Source: Artocarpus heterophyllus | Lineage: Eukaryota > Streptophyta > Magnoliopsida > Rosales > Moraceae | DNA length: 64,000 bases | Direction: 5' to 3' | Assembly: GCA_025403435.1 (NCBI GenBank) | Contig: CM046333.1 | Span: 38,461,521 to 38,525,520 of the forward strand | Notes under the pieces: generated by a model | Databases searched by the model: none | What the model was told of the DNA's origin: nothing | What the model saw: only the letters and a program-made list of their open reading frames with translations | In this document: in pieces, positions 21,501-31,661 of the stretch | Numbering within the stretch: the first letter of the stretch is position 1 | Layout of the letters: each line of letters begins with the position of its first letter | Made by a program: the position numbers and the translations under genes

Positions 21501-23641
21501 TTTTTTCCTATTTCCAATGTAATCACTTCTGAAGTCCTGATTTTACATATCTCATTCCTCTCTTTTCCCAAATAGTCATTTATCTACTCTTTTCCTCTCA
21601 ATTTCTTTCTCTCTCTATTTTCATTCTAAGTGAAAGAATTTCTCTCTCCAACCATAAGTCTACATACAATTAAACGAGATCAAGAACTTAATCCAAAGGT
21701 TATTGAGATACAAACCCCAAACTCCAAATTATGTTTTGTGGTATTATATGTATATTTAGAATACAAAATTCAATAAGATTATTCCTAACTCTCTATCTGT
21801 TTGTCTTCTTTAATTTTTAGTCCCTTATTGCATGTTCTTATAACTTTTGTTATTTCATTGACCTACAAAATGGTCCCTAATTTATTTTCAGTTATTTAAT
21901 TTATGTTAATTATTCCCATTAGCTGAACCTGCGGTTAATTTTTGAATTGTTTTAGATGGTCCTGTCAATTATTCTCCACTTTTTCCAAAGTGGCCCAGTA
22001 CTTTATTTTTATGCAGTTTCAATTTGTTTATCTAACTTACCCAAAGATTCTACGCTCATCATTTTATTACTATCAATCAAAATATTGTTCAAAATTTACC
22101 ACTGATTGAGAAAAAAAAAAAAGAGTAAACATTGCTTTCACATTTGAGGTTATTTGTTCAAAGCATGAGGAATTAGTTAGTGCTTCTTAACTGAAACTAT
22201 GAAACTCCAAATGACTAAAACCATACCTGAGGATCCATCCGCATATCAAGAGGTCCATTATGAAGAATGCTAAATCCTCTTTCAGGATTGTCAACCTGTT
22301 CAGATTAAAGAATGAGGCTTTTGAAAAGGATGGGGGGAAAATAGTGAAAGAAACCTAAAACATCAGATCCTCCATCTTATTAAGTTACCATGTTAACTTC
22401 CCATACATGCCGCTTACTATAACCATCATAGTCCTTGTCCCACAGATTGACAAAAAAATATATATATTTGCACTTAACAATCATATAGTATCTGAAAAAT
22501 TCCAGTTCTACATACTTAAAATTTTTATTTAAAAAAAAAGGAAAAATATGGATAAGATAAGTATTGTAATTTCAGAAGCAAACCTGCATAGATGACATTC
22601 CTAAGTCCATTAATATGCCATCAACTCCAGAATCTAGGAGATTCTCGTCAACCTCACTTAGTACAGACTTTATGTGTCTAAAATTCTTCAAAATGGTATA
22701 CGTCTTCAAGTCAGTCAGACTGCAAGAATCACTGTGCACAAGAGAGTCAATCCGGGTCCTGGCCTTTTTGCATGCCAAAGGATCAACATCCATCCCAATG
22801 TAATATTTCAACTCTGGATGGGCTTGAATTATCTGTCAGTACATTACCAGAAGCAAAAATGACCATTCTGCATATGCTAAATCAAGGTGCAACAAACATT
22901 ATTCTTACAAGAGAATAATCACAGCAGAACATTTCCAATCCAAATTCAAATACAAAATACAAAATTCAACCAAAATATGGCCCCAAGGGATGTCAAATTA
23001 CCAAGTCATAAAAATAAATCCACGCTAATTTTAGGTCAATATTCATATCAAATTTTCATCTGATAAGTTAACAGAAACAAAATTTGGTAAACCAAAAATT
23101 CTATATATTTTCATGACATTGCTTATTTTCCCGTAATCTCTGTTTTTCTTTGATAACATAGATAATCTTACAGAACAATTCCTCTTCACAAAAATTATAC
23201 AACTAGAACTAATTCTTAAGAATTTCTTTCATAAACTATAGAATCATCGAAAATATAGATTAAAAAATAAAAAAGAAGTATGAATTCACTAACAGCAGAG
23301 GAGTGACCAGCAGCTCCAACAGTGCAGTCGACAAAGGAGCGAAGCGACGGCGTTTTGGAAGAAGAGAAAACGTCGACGACCTCGCCGAGCATCACCGGAA
23401 TATGGTTGGCCGTGTCTCCGTACCTCTGAACCTCGTCAATCTCGAACTCCCTGTCGGACCTCGTTCTCCGCTTCTCCTTCACCACGGCCGCTTTCTTCTT
23501 CCGCTTCCTCTCCGCCGCGCTGGTAGTAACGCCATGCACGGCCACTGTTTGCGGAGATGCGAAAGCTCTGAAGCGCGGAGAGAGTAAAGAGGAAATGGAG
23601 AACAGCTTCGCCGCCACCATTGGTGAAGAAGCTATTTTCAT
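18537..23641 (-). CDS. RsmH/MraW-type 16S rRNA (cytosine-N4) methyltransferase, organellar, five exons
   Basis: Exons: 23641-23294, 22832-22584, 22295-22227, 19374-19182, 18952-18537; total 1275 nt, 424 residues, all borders GT-AG with consistent phase. The family methylates N4 of C1402 in small-subunit rRNA; the plant plastid member is known as CMAL. Motifs in order: HIPVMLGE (80-87), [12 protein letters not shown] (105-116, SAM-binding loop), GMDVDPLA (129-136), [18 protein letters not shown] (191-208), [60 protein letters not shown], and the C-terminal RSRSAKLRV. The first 60 residues are Ser- and basic-rich without acidic residues at the start, as in a transit peptide, so plastid or mitochondrial targeting is inferred. 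An in-frame ATG nine codons upstream (23668) is an alternative start. Intron 3 is 2.85 kb and contains LTR-like repeats. Confidence 0.94.
19466..21900. mobile_element. Degenerate LTR-retroelement-like pair inside RsmH intron 3
   Basis: Two diverged direct repeats, about 19466-20320 and 21101-21900, both open with TGTTATTGT and share blocks such as CATTTTGAAACTTAAAA, GATTCCTAGGT, ACACAGCCAT and TACAAACCCCAA. They flank about 0.8 kb with no intact retroviral gene; the 95-codon minus-strand frame at 20528-20815 is glutamine- and serine-rich and unrecognised. The first repeat carries an internal tandem duplication (about 19985-20150 against 20150-20320) and a 24-bp doublet of CTCTCTTTTACTAAAGAGCC at 19943-19990. 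This fits an old, small LTR element; TSDs were not identified. Confidence 0.55.
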
Positions 23642-23890
23642 TTCCTGGTTTCTTCTCTTAAAACCCAAGAAAAAACGAAGCTTTGAGTTTTGATTGATTG
23701 TTCAAGTATTTGTGGCACTGGAAGAATGGAGCTTTAGGTTGGAAATTCTGGAATGATGAGCTCGGAAAAACTCCAGTCTACCGCCGCCGGCGGCGGCGGC
23801 GGCGGCGATGGGAGGGGAAGGGGAAGGGGAAGGGCTACGTCACTATTGAGAGTGGAAATTGAAGTGTGGAGCAGATAATGTACGGACCGC
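23642..23890 (-). promoter_or_regulatory. 5' flank of the RsmH gene with GGC and GGA repeats
   Basis: Just upstream of the start codon, a (CCG/GGC)n run at 23781-23807 is followed by a GGGGAA purine run at about 23811-23835, the most GC-rich spot in the window. Such tracts are common in plant 5' UTRs and core promoters. The exact transcription start cannot be seen. Confidence 0.4.
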
Positions 23891-24824
23891 TTCGGCTTTT
23901 TTGTAGAGATGTGGAATTGGGCTGAAGATTTTGGCCTTTGGGCTTGCTTGGCCCGTTACTGTCAATTAACCTCCAAAATATTTACACAAACCAACTCTCC
24001 ATTTAGAAACGTCTTCAAACCAACAAAATTATTATTATATGCATTTTTTTCAGTTTTATAAAGAGGTTTTTCCGTAGTACCCCGCATGTTTGGTTCGAGT
24101 ATTTAAATAGAGTATTTAAATAAAAATTTAAATTTTTGTAAGAGAAAATACTGTAACAAAATAATTCAAATCGTGATTCGAATATCAAAACAAACAAGCC
24201 TACGACTTGTTTTTATTTTTCCGAGTAATATAAAAGGTTGGGGAAGCGGTTGTTAATCAAAGCCTTTTAAAAAGGCGAATTCAATTTTTTCCTTGCACAT
24301 GCGCACATCTGATTATGAGTCATTACTCTTTCACCTCTTCGTCTTTTGGAGTGATATTAAAAGTGGTTGAAGTCTTTTTCTTCTTGAGAAACCATTTAAT
24401 TGGTGGTTGGATCATTATTGTTTCACCTATTTGTAAGGAAATATCCAAAGGGGTAAAAAGGTCATTGTGTAACTGAATAAGTAAATGTCGAAATATAATT
24501 ATTTTGTAGACTTTTTTGCAACATATTAGACAATTATGTAAATTACCCACACTTTTGAAGTTGGATATTGGTTCATATGCAATTAAAGCCAACAATTTCC
24601 TAAACAACACAGAACCAACACACAACACGAAATAAATAGATCCATATTACCTATTTAATTTTAATATCAATTTGGGGGTGTCATGTATAATCAATCATAA
24701 ATGTTTTGACACACATATAAGTTACATAAAATACTTTAACAAATACATAAATACATGTTTTGAGTGGGATGAGAGAGATTTAAAAAAATTTTAAAGTAAA
24801 TAGCAACTTTTAAAAATATTTATA

Positions 24825-26941
24825 GGTCATTTGACACTTTAGTTCTAACTAAAGTTTTAAGTTTAAAAACCATAGCATATAAGTGCTTTACACTGTAAAT
24901 TTTTTTTGCTTTTTACTAGAGTTGTAAATCTGAGCTGGGCCAACTGAGCCGGCTCATGGCCTGTCTCTTTTGGCTTTAGTCGGGCTCAGGTCAAATATTT
25001 AGGCCCAAACTAGAATTGAACCAAGCTAGGCCAACTTAATTAGATAATTTTTTAAAAAAAAATCTCTTACAAAAATTCAAGCGGCTTGGTTTGGCCCACG
25101 CCTCATGCGGGCTTTGGCCCAAGCTGGGCCTCTCTTTTTTACAAATTGTTTGATAGTATGGCTTTTTACACTGTTGCCTCAAATTTTTTGGCATTTTACA
25201 ACTTGCTCCTGACAATTTACATCCGGACCTTTTAAATTGTTGTAGTGTGCCTCATTTTACTTAGCTTCCCATTAAATTGGCGATGCAAAGCTCATGTGCA
25301 CCTTAGTGAGGACAGAAATCCCATGTCCAAAAAATAATAATAATTTAATTCAAACCCTAATGTAAATCTTCTACATTCAAACCCTCAATTAAGGGAAATT
25401 TAGCAAAATAGGACACATTGTATAGTACCTGACTTTTTGAGCTTCTAGCTTAGAGTTATATTGCAAAGTAAGTTAGAAGCATAATTTGAAGATTTGGAAG
25501 ATGTTCAAGCTACGTGTTATAAATTAGAGATAAGTTATAACTCATTACTCGAAAAAGTACAATATGTCGTTAACAGATTAACGATTGTTCTTGGCATGAC
25601 ACGTAAGAGCTAGGTGGCTTGCATGTGGAAGAGCTAGAGATAAATTAGAGTTATATTGCAGAGTAAGTTAGAAGCATAATTTGAAGATTTAGAAGATGTT
25701 CAAGCTACGTGTTATAAATTAGAGATAAGTTATAACTCATTACTCGAAAAAGTACAATATGTCGTTAACAGATTAACGATTGTTCTTGGCATAACACGTA
25801 AGAGCTAGGTGGCTTACATGTGAAAGGGCACCTAGTGCACGTGCTCATTAGCTAAGTTTTAAAGAGAGGTAAGTGTCTTGCATGCAAAGGGACACATGGT
25901 GCCATGTGACAAGCATTCAAGCAAGCTTAGTGTCATAAGTGACATGTGACACACGTGGACAAAAACATGTGGTAAACATGCAAAATAGATATACGGCACA
26001 CATGCACAATGACACATCAAGCTAGGATTCAAGATGAACATCATTGTGTTTGGTAAGTGTCTTTATATAGGAAGCTTGGCACCCATCAAAGTTGAAAATG
26101 TAAAGAAAAAGATAAGGAAAAGGAAAGAAAGAAAGATAATAGGTGTTCCTCTTAAGTAGCTAGTTTATAAGTTTCAAAAGCATCACTTGAACAATAATAT
26201 GCTTGCATATTTTGAGTTTATGATATGATTATTATGATTATAATTATCATCCTGGCATATTTTCACATATTTTATGAAGAGCTTATTATGCGTATAATGT
26301 GACTCTTGTTGTTATTACGAGTTAAGAAAGTTAATGTTATGAGGCCAAAACTCTTGAGGAAAAAATTTAATAGAGGAGATCAATGAATATGACGTAAGAG
26401 TTCTAATAACACGAGATTAGTATCATATAAGAGGGCCCTAAAGTTTAATATTAAAGAGAAGTATTTTAAAGTGGAAACTCTCATGGTTTACTTATTAAGT
26501 ATGCTATAAAATTACTTAGTAATTATTAAAAACTATAGCATGTAAGAGCTTTATACTGTAGAAACTTTTTACTTTTTACTTTTTACTAGATTTGTAAATT
26601 TGACACGGGCTAGGCCAGTCTCTTTTGGCTTTGGTAGGGCTTAGGCCAGAGATTGAGGCCTAAACTAGAATCGATCTAGGCCGGGCCAGCCTAATTAGAT
26701 GATTTTTTAAAAAATTCTCTTATAAAAATTCGGACGGTTTGGCTTGGCCCACACCCTATATGAGCTTTGGGCCAGGTTGGACCTCTCTTTTCATTAACTG
26801 GGCAAAGTCAGACCTGACCGATTTGTTTTTGCCCCGTATGGGCCTGGCCAGGTTGCCTGAATTGACGCCTCATAGCTGCTAAAAGCTTTATAATGTAGTT
26901 AGTTAGAACTAATTAGTTTCAATTAAAGTGCCAAATAGAAG
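24825..26941. mobile_element. Non-autonomous hAT-like element, about 2.1 kb, with internal duplication
   Basis: The left end GGTCATTTGACACTTTAGTT and the reverse complement of the right end (TTCTATTTGGCACTTTAATT) form imperfect inverted termini. TTTATA occurs directly outside both ends, compatible with a decayed 8-bp target duplication. Inside, GC-rich direct repeats resembling GGCTTTGGCCCAAGCTGGGCC lie at about 24895-25135 and 26565-26785, and between them is the 180-bp tandem duplication. No transposase is visible. Confidence 0.5.
25451..25825. repeat. Recent tandem duplication, two copies of about 180 bp
   Basis: Copies begin TAGAGTTATATTGCA at 25451 and 25646 (offset 195) and remain nearly identical through GTCGTTAACAGATTAACGAT to GAGCTAGGTGGCTT. 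Only a few substitutions separate them, so the event is young. Confidence 0.9.
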
Positions 26942-27965
26942 TTTATAATAAATAGTAGATTTACGATATAGATAATTTATTTATTGTGCAAAAACATAAT
27001 TTATACCATAAACAAAAAGATAAATAAATTATATGCACCTTATATTTATTTATTATGTAATTAAAAATTATTTACATTATAAATAAAAATAAATAAATTA
27101 TTTATACTATAAAATTGCTAGGTATTATAAATATTTTCAAAATCTATTATATACAACAATTAATTTTAAAATTGACATTGACTATAATTTTTCTTTCAAA
27201 TGTTTTATTAATTTTGACTAATGGAGTTAATTAAATCCTCAATAGATTACTTTTTATGTCAATCCATCACAACCAAATTATTAAACACATTCATGTGTCA
27301 TGTCGCAAGTTGCAAAAAAGTCGTAAACATTTTTTGTTTTTTTTTTTTTTTTTTTTGGGCGTTTAAACGTTGAACTACAAAATGTATTATTTTCCGCGAT
27401 AAACTAAAACTCGATTTCGTCATAAAGTCCATGGTTTCCATGTCAAATTAGGTGATAAGTTTATCATTATTCTAAAGCCACTTTTTGCAGCATTAATTAT
27501 CAAATTACAGTACTTTAAGGCTGTCTACACCACTTTTCCACACTGTGAGGCCTTGTGAAGCAAGAGACAGCAACATGGCCTAATCATTGTTCTTTGTACG
27601 GAATTTATAAAATATGCCCATTTCTTCCCAAATTTTAAGACTTCTATTCATCTCTTCTCTTGATTATTCCTCAATTAAATTTTAACACTTAAATAAAATA
27701 TTAAATTATTTTTGATATTAAAGTCTTATTTATATGCTTAGAGTGTTAAGTTTAATTATTTGTCGAATAAATAATAAAGAACAACCAATGAACCAAGAAA
27801 ATGAAATAGCAATCTAGAGTATTTTTATAGGGTTTTTTTTTTTTCCTTTCTCTTTTAAGCTCCACTTGTATGATGATTGAAAGTTATAACAAGCATTTCT
27901 TTTTTGTTATTTTTTCTTTGGAAGAATGTGTCACACCTGCGTTGCATTCCGAGTGCTGTCACTGT

Positions 27966-28027
27966 TTTTTTGTGGGCCTCCGAGAGCATTGTTACCTATT
28001 TGTTTGTATACAATAGTTTGCCTTATT

Positions 28028-28060
<33 letters not shown>

Positions 28061-28107
28061 TTTGCTCCGAGAGCATTGTCGCCTATTTGTTTGTGTACAA
28101 TAGGTTG
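27966..28107. repeat. 45-bp direct repeats flanking a (TTA)n tract
   Basis: CTCCGAGAGCATTGTTACCT (27968) and CTCCGAGAGCATTGTCGCCT (28065) start two copies of about 45 bases, separated by about 35 bases of TTA repeats at 28024-28058. It probably arose by slippage; no coding role is supported. Confidence 0.8.
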
Positions 28108-28134
28108 CTTGGTTCTTTAGCAACGCTAAATGAT

Positions 28135-28803
28135 TGTTGAGGGTGTCAAACTAGGAGCATGTCTATACGAGTTTTCTTTGGGAATCTAGAAAAAAACTCT
28201 AATAAAAGGATCATAAAGATTTATACATTTCTTTAACAAAAAATGTTTGTCCTCACCTTTTATCTCTATACATATATTAAGAGAAGTATTTTTATTAATA
28301 GGTTTAAACTTTTTATTTTTTTTTATATTAAGAAATATCTTGATTTTAGTTTTGAATAACTTATTTGTTTATGTATTTTTTAACGTGTATTTATATAGAG
28401 CCCATTTGTAATGCTCTTTATTAGTGAACTTCTCTTTTTATTCGTAATTTGTAGACGTAGACATATTGTCAAATCATATTTAATAATTTATATGGTATCA
28501 AAGCTTCATATTAGCCCGTGATCATCTACAATGAAGTCATTCTTTTCTCTTCACGCGCTCTTGTGCCATACAGCTATTACCCCTTATTTTCTTTTTTAAT
28601 TATTATATGACACTTTTGTTTCATCCATTTTTATTTTTCTTGTATAATCTTTATTTAGACCAAGAACCTTCAAACCTTAAGCCGTATGCCTCTCTTTCCC
28701 AAGGCCGTGCCTCCGATATGTGCTTTGTAATGTTATTAATGTATATTTACATGGAGCTCATTTGTAGTACTCCTTACTAGTGAACTTTCTCACTTTATTT
28801 AAG
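28135..28803 (+). mobile_element. Small copia/TRIM-like element: LTR, primer-binding site, partial second LTR
   Basis: TGGTATCAAAGC at 28493-28504 matches the plant initiator-tRNA primer-binding site TGGTATCAGAGC at 11 of 12 positions. It directly follows an LTR-like block that may start at TGTTGA (28135). The end of that block (about 28377-28443) recurs at 28733-28803, as expected for a second, partial LTR after an internal region of only about 230 bases. Size and layout suggest a TRIM-type element. Confidence 0.5.
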
Positions 28804-29353
28804 TCATTAAGAGTACAATTTAAAAGGAGTACAATTTTAAGAGAATTCACAAAACTAAATTTAAGGGCAGATTCTCTAATTTTTCTCAATTCTTTTTTTC
28901 TGATATTGGTATAATGAGGCTGCCAATGATAATGTGAGATGCCAATGTTTAGGCATAAAATGGTAACTAAATTCTAGTTGGAATTTAGGATAGATTCAAC
29001 AATCTCATAAATAGTTTGAATGAGTAATTGGCTTTAATAGGCAAGAAAAAAAGGCCATAGGTGACGTCAAAAGCACCCCACTTGCGCTTTTAAAAACACA
29101 TGATCGTATTCGTGGCGGCTTAGTGAGTGCACTTTGACTCAAAACGTCCCAATATTTGTGTCTATCCTAATTTCATCCATACCTAAAAATAACCTTGAGA
29201 AAAATAAAAAGAGAGAACGAGGGAAATAGGAGAAAATAATTGGATATGGACAACCTTGAATTGCCTTTGTGTTGATCTATTTAATCATATAACATTTTGA
29301 GAAAATTATGTAATATACCACACTTTTAAAACATGTGTTTTTTATACCGCACT

Positions 29354-29421
29354 TAAAAAATTTGCTAGACTATTTTACTTATAATACAAAAAATTTGCTA
29401 GACTATTTTACTTATAATACT
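29354..29421. repeat. 33-bp tandem duplication
   Basis: AAAAAATTTGCTAGACTATT and the following bases to TTATAATAC occur twice in direct succession with no mismatch that I can see. Confidence 0.85.
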
Positions 29422-30237
29422 TGTTAAAGTTATGTTACACTTAAACATATGTATCAATTATAAAAAATTAAATTTCAAAAAATAACATTTATGAAAATTC
29501 TTCTATAATTTTTGAATCAAAATTATATTTTAATAATGGTTTACTAAATATATTCATTCATTTATACTTTATTATGTGATTTTAAGTAGTTAATCATATG
29601 GCTTTTTATTTGTTAAAAATAATAAGTTAAGAAATTTGGTTGCTCATAATTTGTAGAATATTCTAAACCCTTAATCTAATTTTTATGAATCGGATCAATT
29701 GGAGTCCTTTTTTATGTTAAACATGTTAATTGTTTGGGTTATATCAAAGTTGCGTAATTCTGTTGCAACTTAAATTGTCCAAAACATAATAAACTCATGA
29801 AAAGAAAAACTCTTTAGCTAATTTTTTATTTTGTCTTCTTTTTTATCTTAAAATAAATTACGAATTCCAAATTCCAAATACCCAAATGGGAATGGTTGGT
29901 CAGCCGTCTGCCACCTATTCTAAATTTTCCATCTTATTCATTGATTTCTCGTATTAAAACCAAGATATTAATTGACGTACCACATTTTTCTACTTGAATT
30001 TCTACGCCTAGTTTTCTTTTTTCCTTACCTCAATTTTTTTTTTTTTAATTCTTTGGTCCATTCCTTGCTGCTTTTTAATCATGTTGGGCAAGGTAGGTCC
30101 ACTTCCTCAACTATCACCCACCTTTTTTTCCTCTCTTCTTTTGAAACAAATACTATAATTGCTTCAAACTTTTATTACACCCTCATTCACATATATAATA
30201 AATATTTTAGTTTTGGTTCATTTCCTAAAAGAAGTTG

Positions 30238-31661
30238 ATGAGCTTGCGAATTAACATGGTGGTGGCCATGGATGAACAACACCAACACCAACAATCAAAG
30301 CCGTCATCTTCATCATTATCGTTGCCGTCGATCGAGAGAAGAGGAGATGAAGATCAAGAAGAAAGAGTGAATAGAGAAGATGATGAAGATCAAGTGGTTC
30401 TTCATTCACAAGAGAGAGCAAAAGAAAAGGCAAAAGCACATCTCACTTTCTTGGGGAGACATAAGTTGTCTGCATCCATAACCTATCTCAATAACCAAAT
30501 CAACATCATTCAGGTCATATATCAAATGGGGTTCTCTTAATTTTCCTTTTCTTTTTTTTTTTTTTTATCTTCCTCACAATTTTATTTATTTATTGAATTT
30601 ATTTGGTGTTTATTTGGATGTGGAAAAAATTAAAAATATAAGGAGGGGAGTTTTTTAATTTGTGGATGCAGGAAGAGCTGGACGAGCTAGAGACAGTAGG
30701 CCAATCCTCCATTGTGTGCAAAGAGTAAGCAATTAATACAAGTTATACAACCAATCCACCGTTGACTTTGTTTGGTTTCATGATCAAGTAGATCTTTTAA
30801 GGCCCCAGATTCTGCCATCATTATTCTCAACTTGTTTCTATTCTAATCTCTTCTCTCTTTCTACAGACTTCTCTCAAGCCTTGAAACCATTCCAGATCCA
30901 CTGCTTCCAACGTAAGAGACTACCTAAACCTCTCACCATTGAATTCATTTTTTGTCTGGTGTTTTTGGTTGTGTGTACCTTTTTTTTTTTTTTCCTTTAA
31001 AAAAAAAGTTTAGCTAAAAAGTATACTTTTTTTGAACCGTTAGATTAATACAAGACCTAACTTATGTTGATCAACTCTAATTAGTTAAAATTTTACTTTT
31101 TAGAATAGTTAAATTAGTATTAGATCTTTATAGTTGATCATTCATTACAAGCGTCCTTTTCAAAAAATTATATCTTGTATTTTAGACCGTATCACATTCA
31201 TATTTTTAAATTTCAAATTTATGCTCAATTCATGCTTTTTTCTTTGCCAACGATAAATTTTGAGCGAAACCCAAAAAAAAAAGGAAAAACTTAAACACCC
31301 TTAAATAAGAAAAATATGAATAAGGACAAAAAAAATTTAAAATGTAAATAACATTTAGGTTAATTTCATAATCAATATCAACTTTTGATCTAAAAAAATG
31401 TAAAATTAGCTATAAATTTAAAATATGAAGGTATAAATTTTGATACATTTCAAGGTTTAATTTTTTGATAATCTCGAAATGCATAGTATCAAAAGACGAA
31501 GGAAAGAAAGAAAGAGCTCCTCGTTTTTTGCCCAAAATGATTGTTCTAATGAGAGATTGTATGGTATTGCGGAACACAGGACCAACGGTCCGGCAGACGT
31601 CAACTGGGATCGCTGGTTCCGAGGAGTCCACAACTCCCGAGGCCACAAACGCTGGATCTGA
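30238..31661 (+). CDS. Heterotrimeric G-protein gamma subunit, type B (no CaaX box), four exons
   Basis: Exons 30238-30513, 30672-30724, 30867-30911, 31580-31661; 456 nt, 151 residues, phases consistent. The N-terminal 60 residues are Ser-, Glu- and Asp-rich and disordered. The GGL domain follows from about residue 65: GRHKLSASITYLNNQINIIQ, then EELDELETVGQSSIVCKELL as a coiled-coil helix, then the hallmark DPLLP and GPADVNWDRWF. Gamma subunits bind G-beta through this helix and tether the dimer to the membrane. The protein ends RGVHNSRGHKRWI. It has no C-terminal prenylation motif (type A) and no Cys-rich extension (type C), which places it in type B, so membrane attachment must be by other means. 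In-frame ATGs at 30256 and 30268 are alternative starts. Intron 3 (668 bp) is AT-rich. The gene stands alone, with UBP26 convergent downstream. Confidence 0.93.

Larger units (their letters stand above)
23891..30237. other. Repeat-rich intergenic region
   Basis: 6.3 kb without a gene I can support. It contains a MITE-like stretch at about 24085-24200 (GTTTGGTTCGAGTATTTAAA to CAAACAAGCC), the nested element at 24825-26941, direct repeats at 27966-28107, LTR-like DNA at 28135-28803 and a tandem duplication at 29354-29421. An open minus-strand frame at 24323-24628 ends in a Lys/Glu-rich tail but matches no family I know, and I leave it uncalled. Confidence 0.6.

Noticed and set aside
24323..24628. 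101-codon minus-strand frame with a charged tail
   Set aside because: No family recognised, no promoter or partner exons; likely chance or repeat-derived.
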